Positions 45,146 to 53,448 of a stretch of DNA of 62,476 nucleotides are shown piece after piece (the stretch's first letter is position 1; each line of letters begins with the position of its first letter). The DNA comes from Streptomyces beihaiensis (GTDB lineage: Bacteria > Actinomycetota > Actinomycetes > Streptomycetales > Streptomycetaceae): assembly GCF_026274175.1 (NCBI RefSeq), contig NZ_JAPHNL010000168.1, positions 1-62,476 of the forward strand, in the 5' to 3' direction. The position numbers and the translations under genes are program-made. Below the pieces are notes generated by a model, which was given only the letters and a program-made list of their open reading frames with translations, was not told the origin of the DNA and ran no database searches.

Positions 45146-45808
45146 TCAGCCCGCCCCCGCGCCGAGGGCGATGCCGCCCGGGACGCGCAGCTCGGGCACG
45201 GTGGCCGCGCGCACGTCGTCGAGGCTGACGCCCGGGGCGAGTTCGGCGAGCAACAGGCCCCGGGGCGTGATGTCGATGACGGCGAGGTCGGTGATGACGC
45301 GGTCGACCACGCCGCGCCCGGTGGCGGGCAGCGTCAGCTCGTCGACGATCTTCGGGGAGCCGTCCTTGGCGGTGTGCTCCATCACGACGATCAGGCGGCG
45401 TGCCCCGTGGACGAGGTCCATGGCGCCGCCCATGCCCTTGACGGTCCTGCCGGGGATCATCCAGTTCGCCAGGTCGCCGCGGGCGCAGACCTGCATGGCA
45501 CCGAGCACGGACACGTCGATGCGTCCGGCGCGGATCATGCCGAAGGAGGCGGCGGAGTCGAAGTACGCGGCCCCCGGCCGCGAAGTGACCGTCTCCTTGC
45601 CGGCGTTGATCAGATCGGGGTCCTCGGTGCCGTCCAGCGGATAGGGACCGACGCCGAGGATGCCGTTCTCGGAGTGCAGTACGACGTCCATGCCGTCGGG
45701 CAGGTGGTCGGGGATCAGCGTGGGCAGCCCGATGCCCAGGTTGACGTACTGTCCGCCGCGCAGTTCACGTGCGGCGCGGGCGGCGAGCTGGTCGCGGTCG
45801 AGTGCCAC
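45146..45808 (-). CDS. scoB: 3-Oxoacid CoA-transferase subunit B
   Basis: Subunit of 220 residues carrying the catalytic Glu47 in [29 protein letters not shown] and [15 protein letters not shown] are conserved family stretches. Together with subunit A it transfers CoA from succinyl-CoA to acetoacetate (or 3-oxoadipate in related enzymes). No aromatic-pathway genes are nearby, which favours the acetoacetate role. It follows subunit A with a 3-bp gap. Confidence 0.92.
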   Translation of the reverse strand: MALDRDQLAARAARELRGGQYVNLGIGLPTLIPDHLPDGMDVVLHSENGILGVGPYPLDGTEDPDLINAGKETVTSRPGAAYFDSAASFGMIRAGRIDVSVLGAMQVCARGDLANWMIPGRTVKGMGGAMDLVHGARRLIVVMEHTAKDGSPKIVDELTLPATGRGVVDRVITDLAVIDITPRGLLLAELAPGVSLDDVRAATVPELRVPGGIALGAGAG

Positions 45809-45811
45809 GGG

Positions 45812-46573
45812 TCATGCCTCCTGGACTGCGGGTCGTACGGTGCGGCGCTCGATGCGCTTGTCGGTGGGGTCGGCGGCGACGATCCGGTCGACGTACACGC
45901 CGGGCAGGTGCACGGCGTCCGGGTCGAGTTCGCCCGCCTCCACGATCCGTTCCGCCTCGACCAGGGTGGTGCGCGCGGCCGACGCGCACAGCGGGTTGAA
46001 GTTCCGGGCGGCGCTGCGGAAGACGCAGTTGCCGTGCCGGTCCGCGACGGCCGCGCGCACCAGCGCGAAGTCCGCGGTGACGGCCTCCTCCAGGAGGTAG
46101 CGGCGGCCGCCGAACTCGCGGACCTCCTTGGGCGGCGATGCCAGGGCTACGCTGCCGTCGGGTGCGTACCGCCAGGGAAGACCGCCCTCCTCGACCTGCG
46201 TGCCGACGCCCGCCGGGGTGAAGAAGGCGGGGATGCCGCTGCCGCCGGCCCGCAGGCGTTCGGCGAGCGTGCCCTGCGGGATGAGTTCGACCTCGAGTTC
46301 GCCGCAGAGGTACTGCCGCGCGAACTCCTTGTTCTCGCCGACGTACGACGACGTCATCCGGGCGATCCGTCCGGCCCGCAGCAGCAGGCCGAGGCCCCCG
46401 TCGTCGACTCCGCAGTTGTTCGACACCACGCGCAGGCCCGCCGTGGCAGTCGTGGCCAGCGCGGCGATCAGCGTCGACGGGATGCCGCACAGTCCGAAGC
46501 CTCCGACGGCGAGCGTCGCCCCGTCCGGGATGTCGGCCACGGCGTGCGCGGCCGAATCCACCACCTTGTCCAT
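45812..46573 (-). CDS. scoA: 3-Oxoacid CoA-transferase subunit A
   Basis: Subunit of 253 residues with [19 protein letters not shown] near residue 19, which contains the GGFGxxGxP signature, and [20 protein letters not shown] further on. It forms the CoA-binding half of the heterodimer with the next gene. The order A then B on the minus strand is standard. The start ATG at 46573 follows GAGAGGCGACAGGC. Confidence 0.92.
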   Translation of the reverse strand: MDKVVDSAAHAVADIPDGATLAVGGFGLCGIPSTLIAALATTATAGLRVVSNNCGVDDGGLGLLLRAGRIARMTSSYVGENKEFARQYLCGELEVELIPQGTLAERLRAGGSGIPAFFTPAGVGTQVEEGGLPWRYAPDGSVALASPPKEVREFGGRRYLLEEAVTADFALVRAAVADRHGNCVFRSAARNFNPLCASAARTTLVEAERIVEAGELDPDAVHLPGVYVDRIVAADPTDKRIERRTVRPAVQEA

Positions 46574-47014
46574 GTCGCCTGTCGCCTCTCCGCGTTGCTC
46601 GGTCCGGGGCTCGGCCGCTGCGTGCGGACGGCCTGTCCGACGGCCCGGCCCCGGGGTTGACGCCCCTCACCCTTCCGGGGTGCCGTCCTCGGGCAAATGT
46701 GGCCGGGCACCATGGCCCGGGCGGCTCATGTGGTGGTCACGGCCGCCGTTCCGTCATGGCGCGTCCGGCCCGGTCGGCCGGGTCCGCTGGGCCGTCCGGT
46801 GCACCCGGCTGCGGTCGAACCGGGCGTCGGCCCCGTCGTCAGTGGTCGGCCCCGTCGTCGGCGCCGGAACGGCGAGCGCGCCACGCAGCAGCGTCCAGGT
46901 GTGCGGCGACGCCCGGGGCGATGGGGTCACGGGCGTCCTCCGGCACGGGCCGGCCCACGGGGCACGCACCACCCGTCGTGCGACGACTCGGCGGGGATCC
47001 CGTGAGCCCCCGCG
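46574..47014. other. 441-bp intergenic region, no assignable gene
   Basis: A minus-strand frame running into the YciO gene's tail contains PVPEDARDPIAPGVAAHLDA and WRARRSGADDGADH before a stop. It has coding-like composition but no start and no recognised family, so it may be a gene scrap. Promoter signals for the CoA-transferase genes should lie near 46580-46700 but are not distinct. Confidence 0.4.
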
Positions 47015-47635
47015 TCACTCGAAGCGGTCGGTGTCCCCCGCCCCGCGCCGTACGATCTCGGCCTCGGGGCCGGAGAAATCGATCACCGTGGTGGGTTCGG
47101 TGCCGCAGTCGCCGGAGTCCAGGACCGCGTCCACCACGTGGTCGAGCCGCTCCTTGATCTCCCAGCCCTGGGTGAGCGGCTCGTCCTCGCCCGGCAGCAG
47201 CAGGGTGCTGGACAGCAGCGGCTCGCCCAGCTCGGCGAGGAGCGCCTGGGTCGCGGTGTGGGCGGGGATGCGCACTCCGACCGTCTTCTTCTTCGGGTGC
47301 TGCAGGCGGCGCGGCACCTCGCGGGTGGCGGGGAGGATGAAGGTGTAGCTGCCCGGTGTGGCCGCCTTGATGGCGCGGAAGACGTCGTTGTCGATGTGTA
47401 CGAACTGTCCGAGCTGGGCGAAGTCCTGGCAGACGAGGGTGAAGTGGTGCCTGTCGTCGAGCTGCCGGATCGTGCGGATCCGGTCGACGCCCTCCAGGTT
47501 GCCCAGGCGGCAGCCCAAGGCGTAGCAGGAGTCGGTGGGGTAGGCGACGAGGGCGCCGTCACGGATGCTGTCGGCGACGGCTGAGATGACGCGGTGCTGG
47601 GGGTTCGCGGGGTGCACGTCGAAGTACCTGGCCAT
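47015..47635 (-). CDS. YciO/Sua5/YrdC-family protein (L-threonylcarbamoyladenylate synthase-like)
   Basis: Protein of 206 residues. GALVAYPTDSCYALGCRLGN is the YrdC-type nucleotide-binding start, and HPKKKTVGVRIPAH and STLLLPGEDEP are further family motifs. Sua5/YrdC proteins make threonylcarbamoyl-AMP for tRNA t6A. This sequence, with DRHHFTLVCQDFAQLGQFVH, is closer to the YciO branch, whose role is less clear. The essential Sua5 is probably elsewhere. Confidence 0.85.
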   Translation of the reverse strand: MARYFDVHPANPQHRVISAVADSIRDGALVAYPTDSCYALGCRLGNLEGVDRIRTIRQLDDRHHFTLVCQDFAQLGQFVHIDNDVFRAIKAATPGSYTFILPATREVPRRLQHPKKKTVGVRIPAHTATQALLAELGEPLLSSTLLLPGEDEPLTQGWEIKERLDHVVDAVLDSGDCGTEPTTVIDFSGPEAEIVRRGAGDTDRFE

Positions 47636-47828
47636 TGGCCGAGCCTACGGGATCGCCGCGATCCGGCCACGCGGTACGCGCACGCACGGCCTTCGCGGTC
47701 GTCCGTCACGGCCGCCGTGACACGCCGGGCACGGGCGACAATCCCGGCACCCCGACGCCCTGCCCTCCCGCCGCGACGGGTCCACGCCGCATACTGGTTC
47801 CTTCACCATCCGCCCACAGATCGACTCC

Positions 47829-48995
47829 ATGGCCAAGAAGAACACGCCCCCCGCCCTCGCCCCCGCCTCCGCGTGGTTCGCGCGCGGCTGTCACGTGGGC
47901 CCCGAGCCCGAGCAGGACCTCCGGCGCAATCTGATCGCCCTCCGGGCGGCCGGTGTCCTTGACGACTTCCTCGACCTGGACCCCGTCGAGGCGGCGCGCT
48001 CCACGGTGCTGCACCCGCGCGACCAGGACGCCGGGCCCGGCGCTTCGGCCCGGCGCCTGTTCGAGGCGCGCTGGCGGCTCTCCGACGACGTCACCGTGCG
48101 CGCGCAGCTGACGACGTACGAGCCTCAGCAGCACCGCCGCAAGGACGGCGCGGGTGTCGCATGGGTGCTCGCCGCCCAGGCCGAGCGCGTCTGGGACGAG
48201 CTCTGGCCGTCACCCGCGACGATGTTCTGGCCGGACAGCGACCGTGTCGAGTGGGACCACGAGGCGGTGCCGGGGCTGCCGGGGCTGCGACTGCGGGCGG
48301 CGAACCGTCTGCCCAAGGACGACGACGAGGTGCGGCGGCTGCTGCGCGAGTGCGTCCGCGACGGCTGGTACGTCCATGTGGTGGTGCACGAGGCGATGAC
48401 GCCCGACGCGCAGGGTCAGCAGCCCGTGACGCGGTTCCTGCCGCCGGGCCTGCGCCACAGGGTGGTCGAGCACCGTGCCACGCCGGAGCAGGCGCAGATC
48501 GCCGACTTCGCGCTCAAGCGGGACCTCGGGGTGCGGCTGCCGCGCGGCGGCGCGGTGGTGCTGCCGACGGTGCCGCCCGTCGAGGGCTACGAGGCCGAGC
48601 GTTTCACCGTACGCAACGTCTTCCTGGACGGTTCCGAGCCCGCCGAACTGCTCGCCCGGATCGTCGAGGCCGCCGCGTCGGCGCGACCGCTGCCGGACGA
48701 GGCTGAGCAGGCGCTCACTCGACTGCGCAAGGGCTGGCATCTGCTGACGCCGGACGAGGAACTGGCGCACGCGCAGGACATGGTCGCCAAGTACGCCGAG
48801 GCGCTGGAGGCGATGACGCTGTCACGGGACCGCTACCGGGAGGCGGCCGAGGCCGCGCAGGCCGCCCTCGCCGAGACGGGCGGGGCGGACGGCGCGCCGC
48901 GCCCGCCCTCAGCACACCCCGCGCGCAAGGCCGACGGCTCGCCCCTCAACGTGTTCGCGAAGACGTTCGGACGCTTCCGGGACCCGGCCAAGTAG
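47829..48995 (+). CDS. Hypothetical protein
   Basis: Protein of 388 residues, soluble, without signal peptide or membrane segments. After a short basic start (MAKKNTPP) it has WFARGCHVGPEPEQDLRRNL, a Trp-rich middle (AERVWDELWPSPATMFWPDS) and a helical C-terminal third with a possible coiled coil (AKYAEALEAMTLSRDRYREA). I do not recognise the family. Codon usage is clearly that of a real gene. It is convergent with the small protein gene at 49013. Confidence 0.7.
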   Translation: MAKKNTPPALAPASAWFARGCHVGPEPEQDLRRNLIALRAAGVLDDFLDLDPVEAARSTVLHPRDQDAGPGASARRLFEARWRLSDDVTVRAQLTTYEPQQHRRKDGAGVAWVLAAQAERVWDELWPSPATMFWPDSDRVEWDHEAVPGLPGLRLRAANRLPKDDDEVRRLLRECVRDGWYVHVVVHEAMTPDAQGQQPVTRFLPPGLRHRVVEHRATPEQAQIADFALKRDLGVRLPRGGAVVLPTVPPVEGYEAERFTVRNVFLDGSEPAELLARIVEAAASARPLPDEAEQALTRLRKGWHLLTPDEELAHAQDMVAKYAEALEAMTLSRDRYREAAEAAQAALAETGGADGAPRPPSAHPARKADGSPLNVFAKTFGRFRDPAK

Positions 48996-49012
48996 GCGTG
49001 GCGCGGCGGGCG

Positions 49013-49363
49013 TCACTCGTCGCTCTCCTGCTCGGACATGCGCAGCGCGATGTCGCGCAGCAGATCGGTGGAGGTCACGTCCTCGCGGCCCTCGTCGTGC
49101 ACGCGCGCGAGCTGCATGAAGAGGTAGGCGAACGCCTCGACGAGCGAGACGCTGGCCGGCATCAGCGCGGCGATGGTCAGTTCGGCCGCCTCCTCGGCGG
49201 TGGCGGCCGACGGGATCTCCACCGCCGGGAACACCTCCGAGACGAGCTTGCCGAGCTGTGTCTCGTCGGTGTCGAGCTCCTCGCCGGAGCCGATCCTGCG
49301 CATCATCTCCTGCGTCTCCGTCAGCACACCGATCGCCCGCAGGATGATCTCCCTCTGTTCCAT
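49013..49363 (-). CDS. Small acidic hypothetical protein
   Basis: Protein of 116 residues, acidic and helical (REIILRAIGVLTETQEMMRR, LIxALMPASVSLVEAFAYL-like segment). No family recognised. It is divergent from the DUF779 gene with 75 bp between, so the GCAACGT element in that gap could affect it as well. Confidence 0.65.
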   Translation of the reverse strand: MEQREIILRAIGVLTETQEMMRRIGSGEELDTDETQLGKLVSEVFPAVEIPSAATAEEAAELTIAALMPASVSLVEAFAYLFMQLARVHDEGREDVTSTDLLRDIALRMSEQESDE

Positions 49364-49397
49364 GGACGGAGCCTATGCGTGAACGGCGCCGACGCGT

Positions 49398-49415
49398 GCA
49401 ACGTGGACGCAACGT
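49398..49415. promoter_or_regulatory. Tandem GCAACGT element upstream of the DUF779 gene
   Basis: GCAACGT (49398-49404), GGAC, GCAACGT (49409-49415): the same two copies and the same 11-bp period as the element before the aldehyde dehydrogenase at 35286-35303. Here the second copy ends 23 bases before the ATG. If the promoter geometry is the same as at the dehydrogenase, the DUF779 transcript would be nearly leaderless. Confidence 0.6.
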
Positions 49416-49438
49416 CCGGGTGCCTTCACTGGACGTTC

Positions 49439-49795
49439 ATGACCGACGTCGCCCCCGTGGAGCTGACCGACGCCGCAGCCGACCTGCTGCGACGGCTCAG
49501 CCGTGCCCACGGACCGCTGATGTTCCACCAGTCCGGCGGCTGCTGCGACGGCAGCGCCCCGATGTGCTATCCGGCGGGCGAGTTCCGCACCGGCGCGTCG
49601 GACGTGCTGCTCGCGGAGCTGCGGGTGCCCGACGTCGCGGAGCCGGTGGCGTTCTGGATGTCGCGCAGCCAGTACGAACTGTGGAGCCATACGCGGCTCG
49701 TCGTGGACGTCGTGGAGGGGCGCGGCAGCGGCTTCTCGCTGGAGGCGCCGGAGGGCGTCCGCTTCCTCATCCGCTCACATCTGGCCTCCAAGTGA
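49439..49795 (+). CDS. DUF779 protein, aldehyde-dehydrogenase-associated
   Basis: Protein of 118 residues. LMFHQSGGCCDGSAPMCYP, with its CC and nearby Cys, and FWMSRSQYELWSHTRLVVDV are the DUF779 signatures; the cysteines may bind a metal. In many bacteria this gene lies directly beside an acetaldehyde dehydrogenase of the ExaC/AldB type. Here it stands apart from that gene but shares the upstream repeat element. The function is unknown. ATG 49439 is taken because the protein begins at the usual family start. Confidence 0.87.
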   Translation: MTDVAPVELTDAAADLLRRLSRAHGPLMFHQSGGCCDGSAPMCYPAGEFRTGASDVLLAELRVPDVAEPVAFWMSRSQYELWSHTRLVVDVVEGRGSGFSLEAPEGVRFLIRSHLASK

Positions 49796-49816
49796 CGCCA
49801 CCGGGCCGTGGGTTGC

Positions 49817-50011
49817 TCATGGCTTCAGGCCGCTGACCAGGCTCGCGGTGGCGTTGATGCCGTCGTGGATGGTGGGCGCGACACTCGTACTGGCCAGCAG
49901 GAAGCCGAGCAGTACGCAGACAAGGGCGTGGGAGAGCTTCATCGCACCGTTGCGCAGGATGATCACCGCGATGATCAGGAGCAGCAGCACGATGGAAATG
50001 GACAGAGACAC
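49817..50011 (-). CDS. Small membrane protein
   Basis: Protein of 64 residues starting with GTG at 50011, behind GGAGGAGG. Two hydrophobic segments are separated by a short basic turn: SLSISIVLLLLIIAVIIL, then KLSHALVCVLLGFLLAST. A TIHDGINATASLVSGLKP tail follows. The topology is a helical hairpin. It resembles small conserved Streptomyces membrane proteins, but no function is known to me. Confidence 0.72.
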   Translation of the reverse strand: MSLSISIVLLLLIIAVIILRNGAMKLSHALVCVLLGFLLASTSVAPTIHDGINATASLVSGLKP

Positions 50012-50252
50012 CGTCGAACCTCCTCCGCCACGCCAACACCGTGGCTTTCGGCCGCAAGTGTGACGCAGCCGAGGCCGTTCGGCGGGCCATGACCTGTCCG
50101 CCGAACGGGTGTTACCGCGCAGTGCGCCGCTCGTGCGTGTCAGGGAAGACCGCGAGCCGACGGCGAGCAATTCGCTCCCCGGGGCGTCGCATTGCGGGCC
50201 TGCCGCGTCGCGGGTGACCCGAAGGCGGACGCGTTGTAGCGTCGGCTCCGCT

Positions 50253-51081
50253 TCATGGTGCGGGATCGTACGGCGGCCCCGGCGCGTCGCGGTGGGCCGT
50301 GGCCTGCACCTGCGCGTAGGAGAGGCACGTGAGGTCCGTCGGCCGGGTGTCGCGGATGGCGGTGGCGGCGTCCACGGCCGCGGCGAGGGCCCTGCGGTAC
50401 AGCAGCGAACCGAGACTGACACGGCGCACGCCCAGCGCGGCGAGTTCGGCCAGGCTGGGGCCGTCCGGCGTGTACAGGATGTTGAGCGGCACGACGAGCG
50501 TCCCGACGAGGTCGGCGATCGTGTCCGGGTCGGACAGGCCCGGCACGAACACCCCGTCGGCACCGGCCTGTTCGTAGACCGCCAGGCGGGCGGGCGTCTC
50601 GTCCTCCTGGCGTCCGAGCCAGTGGGTGTCGGTCCGGGCGTTGACGAACAGCTCGGGAACGGCGGCCTTCACGGCGGCGATCTTCGCGGCGTGCAGGCCG
50701 ACGGGGGTGAGGCGCCCGTCGGGCAGGCCGTCCTCCAGGTTGATCCCCGCCGCACCCGTGTCGTACAGCTTCCGGGCCAGATCGGCCACTTCCTGGGTGC
50801 GGCCGGCGTCGGTGACCTTCGGCAACGCGGTGGCGAGGGCGGGCTTGAGCTTCACGCCGGCGTCGTGTGTGGGGAGGCCGTCGAAGATCTTCGAGTTGCC
50901 GTCCTTGCCGTAGCCGAGCAGGGGGCTGAGCGTGTCGGGCTCGTGGGCGATGCCGACGACGGCGCTGCCCTTTCCCGCCGCCGTCCTTCGCGCCGTCCTT
51001 CGGCGCCGTGCAGGCGGCCGCGGTCACCGCGAGTGCGGTGACCGCCGCTCCTGTCATGACGCTCCGCGTCGGCCGTGCCAC
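50253..51081 (-). pseudogene. Chimeric pseudogene: ABC solute-binding-protein start fused to a PEP-mutase/isocitrate-lyase-family end
   Basis: From GTG 51081 the minus strand encodes a lipoprotein-like leader (TALAVTAAACTAPKDG). It then needs a one-base shift at the AAAGGG run near 50968-50976 to continue as VVGIAHEPDTLSPLLGYGKD and KLKPALATALPKV, the mature start of a peptide/nickel-binding protein (SBP family 5). At about 50796, in frame, it becomes EVADLARKLYDTGAAGINLED, the second half of a PEP-mutase-family protein, ending YAQVQATAHRD. Both parents are incomplete: ~450 residues of the first and ~85 of the second, including the latter's active-site loop, are missing. A 200-residue peptide could still be made from an internal GTG. 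Confidence 0.8.
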
Positions 51082-51108
51082 GGACGCACCCCTGTTCAAG
51101 ATCGACAG

Positions 51109-51131
51109 TTATTGGGAACAGTTCGCAATAA
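51109..51131. promoter_or_regulatory. Near-perfect 23-bp palindrome upstream of the chimeric pseudogene
   Basis: Left arm TTATTGGGAAC (51109-51119), central A, right arm GTTCGCAATAA (51121-51131): 10 of 11 positions are symmetric. On the minus strand a TTGACG (51140-51145) lies 17 bases before a hexamer inside the palindrome, so a regulator bound here would cover the -10 region. The TTGC/GCAA-type core recalls Fur-family sites (such as the nickel regulator Nur) in front of nickel transport genes; that identity is inference. Confidence 0.6.
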
Positions 51132-51163
51132 TGTCATCTCGTCAAGGGCGGGTAAAGCCGGGG

Positions 51164-52267
51164 TCAAGGGGCACGGAGATCGACCAGTTCGGCCAGCTCC
51201 TCCCGGTGGCGGCCCACGGTGCCGAGCGCGATCGAGTCGGCCTTCGCGCGCTTGAGGTAGAGGTGGATCGGGTGCTCCCACGTCATGCCGATGCCGCCGT
51301 GCAGCTGAAGGGCATCCTCGGCGACGTGTACCGCGACGGGTGCCGCGTACGCCTGCGCGACGGCCACCGCGATGTCGGTGTCGTCACTGGAGGTGGCGAG
51401 CGCGTCTGCCGCGTTCCTGGCGACCGCGCGGGCGTTGACCACTTCCAGCCACAGGTGCGCGAGACGGTGCTTGAGCGCCTGGAACGAGCCGACGGGCCGG
51501 TTGAACTGGTGGCGCTCGCGCGTGTACCGCACTGTCTCCGTCAACAGCCAGTCCGCCACGCCGAGTTGCTCGGACACGAGCAGACCCGCACCCGCCCTCA
51601 GGGCACGGCGCACGGCCGACGCGGCCCTCGTGGCGTCCGCGGCCAGCGGGCGCGCGGGGGCGTCGGCCAGCGTCACCGCGGCGAGCGGGCGTGTCCGGTC
51701 GAAGGAGGTCTGCGGCTCCACCGTGGCGTGCTCGGCGTCGACCGCGTACAGGCCGTTGGCCGTCGGCACGAGGAAGACATCGGCGACGCCCGCGTCCGCG
51801 ACGCCGGTGACGCGGCCCGTCACGGCCCCGCCCTCTTCCCGTACGGCGGTGAACTCCTGCCCCGGCCCCGCGGACAGCGGCACGGCGAGCGCGCCGATCG
51901 TGCGGCCCGAGGCGAGCGCGGCGAGCAACCCGGTGGCCTCCACGGTGTCGCAGGCCAGCAGCGCCTCCGTGGCGATCACCGCGCTGGTGAGATACGGGAG
52001 CGGAGCCACGGACCGCCCCAACTCCTCCAGGACGACGGCGGCTTCCCGGTGCGAGGCGCCCTGGCCGCCGTGCCGCTCGGGGACGAGGAGGCCCGCAAGC
52101 CCCATGTTCTCGGCGAGGTGCTTCCACAGCCCGCGGTCGTGCGGTGCGTCGGTCTCGACTCGGGCGAGGACGGCGGCCGCGGCGCAGTGGTCGGCGAGCA
52201 GGTCGCGCACCGCGGCGCGCAGCGCCTCCTCGTCCTCGGAGTACAGGAGGTCGGGCTGTGCGCTCAT
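51164..52267 (-). CDS. Acyl-CoA dehydrogenase (second of the pair)
   Basis: Flavoprotein of 367 residues. It has the helical N-terminal domain (YSEDEEALRAAVRDLLADH), a beta middle domain and the helical C-terminal domain (RYTRERHQFNRPVGSFQALK, then LHGGIGMTWEHPIHLYLKRA). The LHGGxGxTxE motif marks the active-site end. It overlaps the preceding acyl-CoA dehydrogenase gene by ATGA. Such adjacent, divergent-sequence pairs often form heteromeric dehydrogenases for steroid-ring or branched acyl-CoA chains in actinobacteria; that is inference. Confidence 0.9.
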   Translation of the reverse strand: MSAQPDLLYSEDEEALRAAVRDLLADHCAAAAVLARVETDAPHDRGLWKHLAENMGLAGLLVPERHGGQGASHREAAVVLEELGRSVAPLPYLTSAVIATEALLACDTVEATGLLAALASGRTIGALAVPLSAGPGQEFTAVREEGGAVTGRVTGVADAGVADVFLVPTANGLYAVDAEHATVEPQTSFDRTRPLAAVTLADAPARPLAADATRAASAVRRALRAGAGLLVSEQLGVADWLLTETVRYTRERHQFNRPVGSFQALKHRLAHLWLEVVNARAVARNAADALATSSDDTDIAVAVAQAYAAPVAVHVAEDALQLHGGIGMTWEHPIHLYLKRAKADSIALGTVGRHREELAELVDLRAP

Positions 52268-53448
52268 CGGGCCAGGTCCTTCCATGCGACGTCCTTGTCG
52301 GTGCGCGGCTCGGGCGGCAGCCCCAGGACACGCTCGGCGACGATGTTCAGCAGGACCTCACTCGTCCCGCCCTCGATGCTGTTGCCCTTGGCGCGCAGAT
52401 AGCGGTAGCCCGCCTCCCGGCCCGCGAAGTCGACGATCTCGGGCCGCCGCATCGTCCAGTCGTCGTACAACAGCCCTTCTTCGCCGAGAAGTTCCACCTC
52501 CAGGCCGCTGATCTCCTGGTTGAGGCGGGCGAAGCCGAGCTTCATGCCTGCGCCCTCGGGGCCGGGGTGCCCGGCGACGAGCTGCTGGCGCAGCCGCTCG
52601 CCGGTCAGACGCGCGGCCTCTGCCTCCACCCACAGTTTCATCAGACGCTGGTGCAGGTCGCCGGTGCGCAGTTCCGGACGGGCGCGCCAGGTCTCGGCGA
52701 CGGGTCGGATGAGTCCGCCCTCGCGGGGGATGCGGGCGCCGCCGATGGCCACGCGTTCGTTGTTGAGAGTGGTCTGGGCGACCTTCCAGCCGTCGCCGAC
52801 CGCGCCGAGGCGGTGGGCGTCGGGGATGCGGACGTCGCTGAGGAACACCTCGTTGAACTCGGCCTCGCCGGTGATCTGGCGCAGCGGCCGCACGTCCACG
52901 CCCGGGTCGGTCATGTCGCACACGAAGTACGTGATGCCCTTGTGCTTGGGCACGTCCGGGTCGGTGCGGGCGATGAGGATGGCGAACCGGGCGTTGTGCG
53001 CGCCGGAGGTCCACACCTTCTGGCCGTTGACGGTCCAGGTGTCGCCGTCGAGGACGGCGCGGGTGCCGAGCGCGGCCAGGTCGGATCCGGCGCCGGGCTC
53101 GCTGAAGAGCTGGCACCAGATCTCCTCGCCGGTCCACAGAGGCTTGAGGAAGCGCCGCTTCTGCTCGTCGGTGCCGACGGCGAGGACGGTGGGGGCGGCC
53201 ATGCCGAGGCCGATGCCGTTGGCCCGCGGGTTGTTGTCGGGGGCGCCCGCGGCCTCCAGTTCGGCGTCGACGACGGCCTGCAGGGCACGCGGCGCGCCGA
53301 GCCCGCCGAGCCCCCGCGGGTAGTGCACCCAGGCGAGTCCGGCGTCGAAGCGGGCGCCGAGGAACTCCTCGCGGGGCGTGGTGGCGGGTGGGTGTGCGGT
53401 CAGGAACTCCCGGGTGAGCGTGCGCAGTCCGGCGGCGTCGAGCGTCAT
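52264..53448 (-). CDS. Acyl-CoA dehydrogenase (first of the pair)
   Basis: Flavoprotein of 394 residues. CQLFSEPGAGSDLAALGTRA is the FAD/substrate loop and GDTWTVNGQKVWTSGAHNA the middle-domain signature. NSIEGGTSEVLLNIVAERVL corresponds to the late FAD-binding region. It overlaps the quinone oxidoreductase upstream and the second dehydrogenase downstream by four bases each. Electrons would go to an electron-transfer flavoprotein encoded elsewhere. Confidence 0.92.
   Translation of the reverse strand: MTLDAAGLRTLTREFLTAHPPATTPREEFLGARFDAGLAWVHYPRGLGGLGAPRALQAVVDAELEAAGAPDNNPRANGIGLGMAAPTVLAVGTDEQKRRFLKPLWTGEEIWCQLFSEPGAGSDLAALGTRAVLDGDTWTVNGQKVWTSGAHNARFAILIARTDPDVPKHKGITYFVCDMTDPGVDVRPLRQITGEAEFNEVFLSDVRIPDAHRLGAVGDGWKVAQTTLNNERVAIGGARIPREGGLIRPVAETWRARPELRTGDLHQRLMKLWVEAEAARLTGERLRQQLVAGHPGPEGAGMKLGFARLNQEISGLEVELLGEEGLLYDDWTMRRPEIVDFAGREAGYRYLRAKGNSIEGGTSEVLLNIVAERVLGLPPEPRTDKDVAWKDLAR

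Noticed and set aside
49817-50563. Extending the small membrane protein at 49817 into a 248-residue gene
   Set aside because: The upstream part is the antisense/shifted frame of the PEP-mutase fragment. The GTG at 50011 has a strong GGAGGAGG site and begins exactly at the first hydrophobic helix.
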